From a virus: a stretch of 28,051 nucleotides of DNA. Position 1 is the stretch's first letter. Every line of letters starts with the position of its first letter. Under the pieces are notes generated by a model. That model had not been told where the DNA came from and searched no databases. It was given only the letters and a program-made list of their open reading frames with translations. Both the position numbers and the translations under genes were made by a program. The stretch lies in IMG/VR virus record IMGVR_UViG_3300023174_000530, positions 1 through 28,051 of that record; one strand, given 5' to 3'. This document shows positions 12,506 through 19,049 of the stretch, piece by piece.

Positions 12506-13273
12506 TTAGGCAATCGCTTTGAGGAGATTGCCGAATGACTTAGTCGCGATATCGCGGACATTCTTTACATTCTCCGCGTTGCGAAAGCACTTGCCTACCT
12601 GCGTGTCGCCAATCCCAATCGCGACAATGTTGATGCCACGCTTGTCGGCGAAGTCCTGCAAGTACTTCATATGGCTGGAGATGTAGCACTCCGCGTCAGT
12701 CAGCAGAAACAGAATCTTGCGAGCCTCAGTGCGTCGCGACAACTCCTCAAGCTTGATATAAATGCTTGAGTAGTCGGGCGTCCCGCTCGATGCCAATTCA
12801 TCCATCATCCCAAGCTTGGCCGCCGCCCGGTGGAGTGGTTCGCCCCATAGTTTAAACGGGATATATTCGACGTTCTCACTGTTCGACCCGCACTCATTGC
12901 CGTATGCACCCCCGTGGAAACCGGTCACCTCGAAAGCCGCATTCGACTTCGAGAGGATGTTGGCAAGCTGAATTGAGATTGCTTGTGCGGTGCGAATCTC
13001 CTCACCGCGCATCGATGCAGAGCAATCGACCAGCACCGACACGGCGGCGGTATCGGCCTCGACCACTTCGCGACGGCTGAAGATATTGGCCTGACCCGTG
13101 GCATACCGAGTGAAGGCGCGGCGATCCAGTCGACCGGACTCCTCATGCGTCGACCAACCGACATAGTCAATCGACCGCAGGACGTTCAACAACTTCGCCC
13201 GTGTAGCGGCGATGCCGTGGATTGGGGTGCGAAGGATGCTCGCGAAGTCTGATTCGTATACGTGCTTGTTCAT
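12506..13273 (-). CDS. VWA-domain protein (CobT C-terminal-like)
   Basis: 255 residues from ATG 13273, with GGAG five bases upstream, one base after the upstream stop. A CobT-type region (SGRLDRRAFTRYATGQANIFSRREV) leads into a von Willebrand A domain with a metal-ion site D83-C-S85-A-S87 (VSVLVDCSASMRGEE) and later ILFLLTDAE and IVAIGIGD. In cobaltochelatase and MoxR systems the VWA subunit works with an AAA+ partner to remodel a target. In ordinary CobT this domain is fused to the linker-bearing part encoded here by the gene just upstream, so this looks like a split CobT. The phage target is unknown. PFKLWG is encoded across GTTTAAAC at 12850. Confidence 0.8.
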   Translation of the reverse strand: MNKHVYESDFASILRTPIHGIAATRAKLLNVLRSIDYVGWSTHEESGRLDRRAFTRYATGQANIFSRREVVEADTAAVSVLVDCSASMRGEEIRTAQAISIQLANILSKSNAAFEVTGFHGGAYGNECGSNSENVEYIPFKLWGEPLHRAAAKLGMMDELASSGTPDYSSIYIKLEELSRRTEARKILFLLTDAECYISSHMKYLQDFADKRGINIVAIGIGDTQVGKCFRNAENVKNVRDIATKSFGNLLKAIA

Positions 13274-13274
13274 A

Positions 13275-14207
13275 TCAACTCCAATCAAATTTATAGGTGG
13301 TGACCTTACGGCACGAGGGCCGGGGCAGGTACTCATCTGCCGCGCATGCATGAGGTCTCAATTCATCCGCGAGGTCAGGTTCGATGGGGCGCTCGTCACC
13401 CTGCTTGCCAACCCCCTTGTTGTTAGCAGGATCGCCCTCAGCAGGGCCGTCAGCGGGTTTATTTCCCTCACCCCCACCCCCTTGCGCGTCTCCGGGGCCG
13501 TCTGAGGGGCTATCACCGGGGGCATCATCGGGGGTGTCATCGGGGGTTGGTTGTTGGGGAGAGGGAGGGGGCTTGAGTTCGTTTAAACGCCGCAACAACT
13601 CCACGGCAATCTTCACTACCTCAATGGTGGACTGCGCCTTATGCGCCTCATCCAGTGCCCACTGAATGGCAACCCGATAGCGCGACTTGGTGTAAACGGG
13701 CGGCACTGCAATCCGATACCCGTTCATGCGTCGACCTTCGACCGCCAACTGAAAGGCGATGTTGCCGAAATCATCCGGCTCGCAGTAGGTGCCCCCCATC
13801 ATCTCGTTGATGAGGTTCTCGAACAATGCGAATGCATTACCTGCGATGCCCGACTCGATAACCTTGCGCTCAATGCGCGGGTCCTCAAGACCGTTGATGA
13901 GGCGGGACAGGGTTGGGTTGTCATTGTGCCTATCCCAAGGCGTGTTGTCGGTGAACCACGCATGCCCAAGCTCATGCAACACCATCCCAACAAACTTAGG
14001 CAATGCCTTAGTGGGCATCACCCCGTTGTCATCCACGTTGGGGAACATAAACATGGCAGACACGTGGTTGTTGCCCAGATCATAAAACCGGACGCTCGCA
14101 CCCTTGCCGCACCACTGAATCTCCAGTGAGCCGAACGTGTATTTCGAGGCGTTGAAGACACGCTCCAACGTAGTCGCGACCCCGCGCTTGAAATCAGAAC
14201 CCAACAT
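13275..14207 (-). CDS. CobT N-terminal-like protein with HELGH zincin motif and acidic linker
   Basis: 310 residues. H78-E79-L80-G81-H82 followed by INGLEDPRIERKV (E108-D109) matches the peptidase-like part of CobT and related VWA proteins. From about residue 205 to 285 a Pro/Asp/Gly-rich low-complexity linker occurs (PPPSPQQPTPDD..., GDAQGGGGEGNK...), as in the middle of CobT. The VWA domain expected next is on a separate gene. GGAGGG precedes ATG 14207. It lies three bases after the AAA+ gene, the typical gene order of CobS-CobT or MoxR-VWA pairs. Whether it cleaves peptides or only binds metal is unknown. A GTTTAAAC site at 13581 encodes RLNE. Confidence 0.75.
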   Translation of the reverse strand: MLGSDFKRGVATTLERVFNASKYTFGSLEIQWCGKGASVRFYDLGNNHVSAMFMFPNVDDNGVMPTKALPKFVGMVLHELGHAWFTDNTPWDRHNDNPTLSRLINGLEDPRIERKVIESGIAGNAFALFENLINEMMGGTYCEPDDFGNIAFQLAVEGRRMNGYRIAVPPVYTKSRYRVAIQWALDEAHKAQSTIEVVKIAVELLRRLNELKPPPSPQQPTPDDTPDDAPGDSPSDGPGDAQGGGGEGNKPADGPAEGDPANNKGVGKQGDERPIEPDLADELRPHACAADEYLPRPSCRKVTTYKFDWS

Positions 14208-14209
14208 GA

Positions 14210-15628
14210 TTAACCCTCCAGTGCTTGTTTAAACGCGGCCTCATTGATGGTCGCGGTGTAGATGCCAAGTAATTCGACTGCCGTCTCGCTAGGAAACTTG
14301 TTGATGACGGCATTACGAAAACCCGTAGCGACCGGCAAACCGGCCTGAGTCGCATCAGCCCATGCGAACAGTTGGCGCAAGCTTGGGGCCTGTACCAGCA
14401 ACCCCATGCGAGCCTTCTCACGCGCCACATTGACCAAGTCAACGAGCATGCGAGCGGCGGTATCGGTCATGCCTGACCGCGAGGCAATCAGCGCGGCCTC
14501 GTCATGCGCTGGCAGGTACTCGAAATTCAACGTGAAGCTGAACCTATCGATGAATGCCGTCGATTGCTGACGCACCCCGGCGAAGTTGCCGTTGTCGCCG
14601 TGGCCGTTACTGTTATCGGCCACAAAAAACGCAACGTGCGGGGCGACCGGGATGCGCTCGCCCGTCTCCGAAATCACAATCGCACGGTCACGGGTACGCT
14701 CGCAAAGAGCATGCAAGGTCGCGATTGACTGCGCCCGTGCAAACCCAATTTCATCGAGCAGGACAATCGCACCGGGGTGCGTGATTGCCTTGACGATTGC
14801 CCCCGGCGTCCACACTACGGTGCCGTTGACAATGGTGTTGCCGCCAATGAACTCGGCGCGCTCGGCGGACTCGTCGAAGTTGATGCGGAACAACTTCCGT
14901 CCCAACCGCGCGGCCAATTGCTTGACGAACTCGGTCTTGCCAGTGCCACGCTCACCGGCCAGCCAGCAATTATGGGGGAGTGGGTTCGACAGTGCGACGA
15001 GAGCCTGATGCAGGTTTTCTGCATCAAAGACATAATCGTCAAGCACCGCCGGGGCATCAGCATCGCCCCAGAACTCGACCGCAAGGTTCGAGAAGTCAAC
15101 GAACCCGCCCAACCCCGCTTGCACTGCGCCGTAGGCGGTGACCGGGAACAGATCCCCGGCAAACTTGACCTGACGTACGGGCAGGATGGAGTCGGCAACC
15201 TTAGTCACCACCGCTGGAGCGGTGACCGATTTAAACGCGGCAAACGCCTCGCTGACGGCGCGGCTAACCTCACCAGCGACCACGCTGGCATCGATCTTGG
15301 GGATGGATGCAAGCGCCGCCGCCTTTGCATCGGCAATCTTACGTTCGACCTCGGCCTCCTGACGGGTCACGGTAGAGGCAAGCGCGGCGGTGGTCGCATG
15401 CAGGTCCTGCACGGTCTTGAGGACCGCGCTAACGTCCACTGAGGGGGCGGCAACCCCGACAACACCGGCCTCGATTGCGGTGAGTGTTATCTGACTGCGC
15501 GCGATGCAATCCACGAGATACTCGATTGCATCTGCCTTGTGGGCAGTTGGTTGACCGCCGCACTGAATGATTGCCGCATTCAGCTTCGACAGTGGGATGC
15601 GCGCGAGGTTCTGTTCGATGGTAAGCAT
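14210..15628 (-). CDS. CobS/MoxR-like AAA+ ATPase
   Basis: 472 residues. The N-terminal third is alanine-rich and helical with a coiled-coil appearance (residues about 70-140). The AAA+ domain has Walker A GERGTGKT (225-232, K231), Walker B AIVLLDEIG (D292, E293), and sensor-like FFVADNSNGHGDN followed by FIDRFSFTLNF. These features match CobS and MoxR-type ATPases, which drive VWA partners. The two genes after it encode the split CobT-like partner, so the three probably form one complex. A related arrangement occurs in other phages under the misleading name cobalamin biosynthesis; no cobalamin genes are present here. ACTGGAG precedes ATG 15628. A GTTTAAAC site lies at 14227 near the stop. 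Confidence 0.85.
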   Translation of the reverse strand: MLTIEQNLARIPLSKLNAAIIQCGGQPTAHKADAIEYLVDCIARSQITLTAIEAGVVGVAAPSVDVSAVLKTVQDLHATTAALASTVTRQEAEVERKIADAKAAALASIPKIDASVVAGEVSRAVSEAFAAFKSVTAPAVVTKVADSILPVRQVKFAGDLFPVTAYGAVQAGLGGFVDFSNLAVEFWGDADAPAVLDDYVFDAENLHQALVALSNPLPHNCWLAGERGTGKTEFVKQLAARLGRKLFRINFDESAERAEFIGGNTIVNGTVVWTPGAIVKAITHPGAIVLLDEIGFARAQSIATLHALCERTRDRAIVISETGERIPVAPHVAFFVADNSNGHGDNGNFAGVRQQSTAFIDRFSFTLNFEYLPAHDEAALIASRSGMTDTAARMLVDLVNVAREKARMGLLVQAPSLRQLFAWADATQAGLPVATGFRNAVINKFPSETAVELLGIYTATINEAAFKQALEG

Positions 15629-15648
15629 GTCATTACTCCAGTAGTAGT

Positions 15649-15665
15649 GCCCCTCAGTGAGGGGC
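15649..15665 (-). other. Intercistronic hairpin followed by repeated CTAGTGTC
   Basis: GCCCCTC-AGT-GAGGGGC is a perfect seven-base stem between the SprT-like and AAA+ genes. The bases GGGGCTAGTGTC (15661-15672) recur at 12079-12090 next to the operon terminator stem. No U-tract follows on the minus strand, so it may tune stability or readthrough. Confidence 0.55.
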
Positions 15666-15673
15666 TAGTGTCT

Positions 15674-16234
15674 TTATCGGGTGAAGGTAGTGCCGTCATT
15701 GGGGCACTCAGGCAATCCGGTCGATGCCCACTTCTCAGTGAGTCGGACCGTGTACCCGCACGAGGGGCACCATGCCTTGATAAGGCGGGTTGACTGCACC
15801 TTGCGGACGCGGCCAACGTTTAGGGTTGCGTGAGGATAGTCGCCGCATCCTTCAATGAGTGCGCCGATGTTGTCGCGGAAGGCCTGACCGGGGACGGTCG
15901 CAGTGGCCTTACCTTCTAGCCACAAGGCGCGAATGGCGCGAACGAAAGCACCCTTGTGTCCTGCCCCCGGCGTGGCGGCATGGCAAAGTTCATGCACCAG
16001 CACCGCCGCGCATTCAACGGGATCGCTAATGACCGGCGAAATCAGAATCTCGTCATGCCCGTCATCAGACGCGGCAGACGACCAGTGCTCGCCAATCGCC
16101 TTGTTCAGCGACCGCGCCTTCGACGACGGGAAGCCGCAGGTGACCCTGATTTTGTCGGGCAAGGGAAAACCAGCCTGAGTGAACAGGGGGCGCAACTCCC
16201 CGGTCAGCGCAACCAACCATTCTTCGCGTGTCAT
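15674..16234 (-). CDS. SprT-like zinc metalloprotease
   Basis: 186 residues from ATG 16234 with GGGGAG seven bases upstream. The active site is H81-E82-L83-C84-H85 with a probable third ligand H93 (LVHELCHAATPGAGHKGAF). The C-terminus has a zinc ribbon with C156-x2-C159 and C177 (WCPSCGYTV..., LPECPNDG). SprT/Spartan proteins cut DNA-bound proteins; phage versions are frequent but untested. It is the second zincin motif in this operon, beside the HELGH protein. Its pairing with the AAA+/VWA genes suggests a protein-remodelling and proteolysis module. GC content is high compared with the early genes. Confidence 0.85.
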   Translation of the reverse strand: MTREEWLVALTGELRPLFTQAGFPLPDKIRVTCGFPSSKARSLNKAIGEHWSSAASDDGHDEILISPVISDPVECAAVLVHELCHAATPGAGHKGAFVRAIRALWLEGKATATVPGQAFRDNIGALIEGCGDYPHATLNVGRVRKVQSTRLIKAWCPSCGYTVRLTEKWASTGLPECPNDGTTFTR

Positions 16235-16236
16235 GT

Positions 16237-16407
16237 TTATCTCCCCGAATAAATTGAAGTGCAACGTTCAACGTGGACAACGCCACGGCTATCGGTCCAG
16301 TGCTCACCGCAACCGGACGCCCATGAAAACAATGCAAGGCCAAACCAAGCGCCAAGCAGAACAACGGTCAGGACGGCGAGCGCCATCCTCAATGCATCTC
16401 TAATCAT
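16237..16407 (-). CDS. Small membrane protein, 56 residues
   Basis: This small gene runs from ATG 16407 (GAGG six to eight bases upstream) to TAA 16237-16239. Residues about 8-30 are a single hydrophobic span (MALAVLTVVLLGAWFGLALF), preceded by Arg residues and followed by a Cys-bearing hydrophilic tail (SGCGEHWTDSRGVVHVERCTS). A type of single-pass membrane protein with C33 and C49 outside or inside is likely. Function unknown; small membrane proteins of phages often act in lysis or superinfection exclusion, but nothing here proves it. Its stop lies within the ribosome-binding region of the SprT-like gene. Confidence 0.65.
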   Translation of the reverse strand: MIRDALRMALAVLTVVLLGAWFGLALFSWASGCGEHWTDSRGVVHVERCTSIYSGR

Positions 16408-16417
16408 CGTCATCCCC

Positions 16418-16753
16418 TCAGTAGTTGTAGCTGGTTGAAATGCTCACCACGTACTCGCGCTTCGACACGCGCTTAGTGGTCGCGTAGGTGCTGGCGCACC
16501 CGCAACAATCCCAATCGTGAGTGCATCCGCTATGCGTGAAGTGGGTGTTGATTGCGCGGGTCAGGTCGCGACCGGCCAGCGGACTTGGCGCGACAACGCG
16601 ATGGGTGCGAACGCCGCCATCATCGAAGTCACGCGGCTCACGGGTAACGCGACCCCCAAGAAGCTTGACTTCGCCTACGTACTCCTCAGAATCGAGGTCA
16701 CGGTAAGCATCGCGATAGTGAAACGAAGTGCGCTCATACAAGTGAATAATCAT
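16418..16753 (-). CDS. Hypothetical Cys-rich protein
   Basis: 111 residues from ATG 16753 with ACTGGAG upstream. A longer start at 16816 is unlikely. The N-terminal part is charged (MIIHLYERTSFHYRDAYRDLDSEEY), the middle carries RVTREPRDFDDGGVRTHRVVAPS, and near the C-terminus C-T-H-D-W-D-C-C-G-C is a likely metal-binding cluster. No family is recognised. It ends four bases before the start context of the small membrane protein. Confidence 0.6.
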   Translation of the reverse strand: MIIHLYERTSFHYRDAYRDLDSEEYVGEVKLLGGRVTREPRDFDDGGVRTHRVVAPSPLAGRDLTRAINTHFTHSGCTHDWDCCGCASTYATTKRVSKREYVVSISTSYNY

Positions 16754-16903
16754 GGTGTTCTCCAGTAGTGAAAGGGGTTGGGGGGAGCAGGGATTGCACT
16801 TCCCGAAACACTCCATGCCGGTGCGCGAGGGTTGTTAGCTCGCGCTCATCCCGGTGCCTATGGCTTTCATGCGAGGGCATTGTTCGCCCCCCCCCGTAAA
16901 CTG

Positions 16904-17122
16904 TCAGAGTGGTCGATCAGTGGTATCGACAAGAACGGCGCTCTCGTCAATCTCGCCCTCGCGCACGGCCAGCCAGAACGCATTGGTTTCGAGTTGCTCG
17001 CAAACCTCTGAAAGCGACAGGCCAATCGCGACGCACTCATCAACGCTTGCGCCGTTGATAGACAGAACCGCGACGCGGCCCTGCTTGTCTTGTACCGTCA
17101 CCGAGTAATCCTTGGTTTCCAC
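16904..17122 (-). CDS. Hypothetical protein, first gene of the leftward operon
   Basis: 72 residues starting with GTG 17122; CGGAG lies seven bases upstream. The sequence METKDYSVTVQDKQGRVAVLSINGASVDECVAIGLSLSEVCEQLETNAF is beta-rich then helical, without a recognised domain. About 150 bases without a gene separate it from the next gene downstream; these contain a nine-C tract near 16886-16894. It is the gene nearest to the divergent control region at 17123-17850. Confidence 0.55.
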   Translation of the reverse strand: METKDYSVTVQDKQGRVAVLSINGASVDECVAIGLSLSEVCEQLETNAFWLAVREGEIDESAVLVDTTDRPL

Positions 17123-17543
17123 GTGATATCTCCGGTTAGTGATTGCATCCTGCCGCTCACTGTCGCCAATGAGCAGTCAGATGAAATCTCTTCTCAGCCG
17201 TTGCAGTTGGTGCCCTTGTGTGTAAGTGGGTCACCTGTCGCATGGGGGTTGATGCCCCGGCTGGCTTGCCCCTCGCGGGGGACTCGGCACTCGCCGCACC
17301 TGTCAACGTGCGGGTCAAAGCGGTCAGGCTGACATCTCGTTCGGTTGCCTTATCCCATCCGGGGGCAGAGCCTACTAACCTTGGCCTGTCTCGGTTATCA
17401 ACAACACAACCGAGAGACTGCATATTAGCACTACTGTTTAAACAAGTGCAAGCACCAGTGATGACAAGTTGTCGCAGGGTGCCTCTCACGTACACGCGCG
17501 CGATATTTCTTTTTTGAGAACCGCGCATCAGGTAGATAGCGAG

Positions 17544-17782
17544 TTATCCACAACTGTATGGATACCCATATGCCCCGAAATCGGGTCTAGAACGGCCTCA
17601 GAGCGATTTAAACGCTAGTGCATATTGATGCATTGGTGCTATCGCGTTCGTCGATTCTGGAGGGTTTCCCAGTAAACATGCGGGTTCCAGAGGGGTTCTA
17701 AACCTGTATATCCGTACAGTGTGGATAAGCTGTGGATAACGTTATTAGAAATTGTCCACAGGCTATTCACAAGTTATCCACA
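17544..17782. other. DnaA-box cluster, candidate replication origin
   Basis: Perfect TTATCCACA boxes at 17544-17552 (+), 17720-17728 (-), 17731-17739 (-) and 17774-17782 (+). One-mismatch boxes are TTGTCCACA at 17752-17760 and TTATCAACA further left at 17395-17403; CTATTCACA at 17763-17771 has two mismatches. Five sites fall within 63 bases. Host DnaA would be expected to bind them. A clear AT-rich unwinding element is not obvious, so a regulatory or titration role remains possible. Confidence 0.7.
17704..17719. promoter_or_regulatory. LexA (SOS)-type box
   Basis: CTGTATATCCGTACAG has the CTGT-N8-ACAG arms of the E. coli-type LexA site and matches 13 of 16 bases of CTGTATATATATACAG. It abuts a DnaA box at 17720-17728 and lies 130 bases before terS. 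Confidence 0.55.
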
Positions 17783-17793
17783 ATCGGTAGAAT
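17766..17793 (+). promoter_or_regulatory. Sigma70-type promoter for the late operon start
   Basis: TTCACA at 17766-17771 and TAGAAT at 17788-17793 with a 16-base spacer. The spacer contains a perfect DnaA box (17774-17782), so DnaA binding would block or modulate transcription of terS. The same spacing and -10 occur at 18729-18756. Confidence 0.5.
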
Positions 17794-17850
17794 GCGAACA
17801 GTGCAGAACACCGCGTGTAAACGCTGAACACAATTGTGAGGGTTGGTCAA

Positions 17851-18474
17851 ATGAGCAGGGACGATTGGGATGGTGATGCTGACGAGGGCGGCCAGAGCGA
17901 TAGCGTGAGTGCGGACCCCGCATCAAGCACGAACGTTGAAGGCCCCGGCATCCGTAGGGAAGTGCTACAGATGATAGAGGGCACCAGAGAGAAGAGAAGA
18001 GTGGATGGAAAGCCAATAGGGGTGAAGGAACCGCCAGAAAGGATTACACCCAAGATGCGTCAGTTTGCGTCCCTTGTTGCTCAGGGTAATTCACCAAGAG
18101 ATGCATATCGAAAAGCATATGCAGTACGCACGGATACGGCGGAGTCGACAGTGATTGCCAGTGCGAACAAGCTGATGAAAGATCGACGCATATCAGGACT
18201 CATGGAACCCATCTGGGAGTCCATAAAACAGAACGTAATTGACGACGCAATCGCCACTCGGCGACACGTTCTAGAACAGCTACATGCCCATGCATCAGAT
18301 ACCAATGTGCGTACTGGTGACCGTTTAAAGGCCCTAGAGCTAATGGGCAAAGCCATCGGTATGTTCGTCGATAAGTCTGAGGCGAAGGTCGAACAGGTAG
18401 ACCCTGAGCAGTTGAAGCGTGAGCTTGACTCTCACCTGAAAGCATTCAAGCTGAAGGCAGTTGGTTCCACGTGA
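17851..18474 (+). CDS. terS: Terminase small subunit
   Basis: 207 residues from ATG 17851; a GTG at 17836 is a weaker alternative. The core ITPKMRQFASLVAQGNSPRDAYRKAYAVR...ANKLMKDRRISGLMEPI is the helix-turn-helix pattern of phage terminase small subunits, which recognise the packaging site and load the large subunit. The N-terminal 40 residues are acidic and disordered. A helical middle (oligomerisation) and a charged C-terminus follow. Unusually, terS and terL are separated by about 570 bases carrying a regulator gene. The stop lies in CACGTGAAAC, which resembles a parS half but is probably chance. A GTTTAAAG near-site is at 18323. Confidence 0.85.
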   Translation: MSRDDWDGDADEGGQSDSVSADPASSTNVEGPGIRREVLQMIEGTREKRRVDGKPIGVKEPPERITPKMRQFASLVAQGNSPRDAYRKAYAVRTDTAESTVIASANKLMKDRRISGLMEPIWESIKQNVIDDAIATRRHVLEQLHAHASDTNVRTGDRLKALELMGKAIGMFVDKSEAKVEQVDPEQLKRELDSHLKAFKLKAVGST

Positions 18475-18728
18475 AACGATAGTCCTAGTCTAGACGATAG
18501 TGCAAGCGCAGAGCATGATGCAAGCGCCGATGATAGTTCTGGTCTGGCGAACGTGATAGCCCCGAGGATGGTTCTGATTGGCGGTACGATACCCCACCCG
18601 TACCCCACCCCCCCGTTAGGCCACCGGGTGCATCGTCACACCCTACACTCGATTCCACACATTCCATCACCACTTCCCCAACTTGTGCTATCACCCAAGC
18701 ACCCCCCCACCCTATTGCAAATTATGGC
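18475..18728. other. Non-coding gap between terS and regulator, C-tract rich
   Basis: I see no convincing gene. TGCAAGCGC repeats at 18501-18509 and 18519-18527, and GATAGT occurs three times nearby. From 18590 the plus strand becomes rich in C tracts (18592-18614, 18693-18712). The placement beside terS makes it a possible packaging site, but no cos-like element can be defined by eye. Confidence 0.4.
18592..18614 (-). other. Potential G-quadruplex on the minus strand
   Basis: TACCCCACCC occurs twice (18590-18599 and 18601-18610), followed by more C. On the minus strand this reads G7-T-G4-TAC-G3-T-G4, four runs of three or more G with loops of one to three bases, the standard quadruplex pattern. 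The plus strand could form an i-motif. Confidence 0.5.
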
Positions 18729-18756
18729 TTGCAATGTTTAAACTTGCATATAGAAT
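18729..18756 (+). promoter_or_regulatory. Promoter of the LexA-DBD gene, with GTTTAAAC in the spacer
   Basis: TTGCAA at 18729-18734 and TAGAAT at 18751-18756, spacer 16 bases. GTTTAAAC (18736-18743) lies inside the spacer. Predicted start near 18763, just before the ACGAACGTTCGT palindrome. Confidence 0.6.
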
Positions 18757-18799
18757 ACCCCCCCATACGAACGTTCGTGTTTCTACCGGGGGGGGGTAT
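18755..18799 (+). promoter_or_regulatory. Operator palindrome within a C7/G9 hairpin over the start codon
   Basis: ATACCCCCCC (18755-18764) can pair with GGGGGGGTAT (18790-18799), whose last two bases are the AT of the start codon at 18798. Between the arms is a perfect 12-base palindrome ACGAACGTTCGT (18767-18778), suited to a dimeric repressor just after the transcription start. The nine-G tract (18788-18796) takes the place of a normal ribosome-binding site and could change length by slippage. Confidence 0.6.
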
Positions 18800-19049
18800 G
18801 TTTCAAAAGCAGGAAGGTCTTACGCCCCGGCAAGAACTGGTATTGGAGTTCGTGCATGCGTATATCAAGTTAAAGGGTTATCCGCCTTCATATAACAACA
18901 TTGCACAAGGCATGAAGTTAAAGAGTCGGTCTAACGTTCATAGGATTGTTCATACATTGAGGCAAAAAGGTTATCTAAGGGTGCAAGCTCACAAGTTTAG
19001 GAGTTTGAAGGTAGCTGACAAAGGCATTAAAAAGATCCTTGCTCTATGA
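18798..19049 (+). CDS. Stand-alone LexA-type winged-helix DNA-binding protein
   Basis: 83 residues from ATG 18798. The sequence LTPRQELVLEFVHAYIKLKGYPPSYNNIAQGMKLKSRSNVHRIVHTLRQKGYLRVQAHKFRSLKV matches the LexA N-terminal DNA-binding domain: L-T-x-R-Q, G-Y-P-P-S, I-A-x-x-x, S-R-S-N-V-H-R, then wing. The C-terminal autocleavage peptidase is absent, so it would not be inactivated by RecA in the normal way. The longer frame from 18729 has no family match and covers the promoter. It probably represses its own promoter and perhaps late genes. Its stop overlaps the terL start as ATGA, coupling regulator and terminase expression. Confidence 0.8.
   Translation: MFQKQEGLTPRQELVLEFVHAYIKLKGYPPSYNNIAQGMKLKSRSNVHRIVHTLRQKGYLRVQAHKFRSLKVADKGIKKILAL

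Larger units (their letters stand above)
17123..17835. promoter_or_regulatory. 713-base divergent intergenic region
   Basis: No convincing gene. The left half is GC-rich with hairpins, including TCTCGGTT/AACCGAGA at 17389-17415, and a GTTTAAAC site at 17436. The right half holds DnaA boxes, an SOS-type box, an ATTTAAAC near-site at 17606 and a promoter. No clear promoter is seen for the leftward operon: a TTGACA on the minus strand at 17301-17306 has no acceptable -10. This is the only stretch in the window combining divergent transcription, DnaA boxes and direct repeats, so it is the best origin candidate. Confidence 0.6.

Noticed and set aside
13641-14129. 162-codon plus-strand open frame
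   Set aside because: Antisense to the HELGH gene; no domain and no start signal.
14777-15442. 221-codon plus-strand open frame
   Set aside because: Antisense to the AAA+ ATPase gene in GC-rich DNA, where long chance frames are expected; the minus strand has clear Walker motifs.
12506-15628. Cobalamin biosynthesis genes
   Set aside because: CobS/CobT resemblance is limited to the ATPase, linker and VWA folds; no CobN or pathway gene is present, so a metabolic role is not supported.
18463-18478. parS-like site (GGTTCCACGTGAAACG)
   Set aside because: Matches 13 of 16 bases of the usual parS, but it overlaps the terS stop, is single, and no ParA or ParB gene is present; likely chance.
18553-18741. 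62-codon plus-strand open frame between terS and the regulator
   Set aside because: Pro/His-rich, follows C tracts, no ribosome-binding site, and it overlaps the promoter of the regulator.
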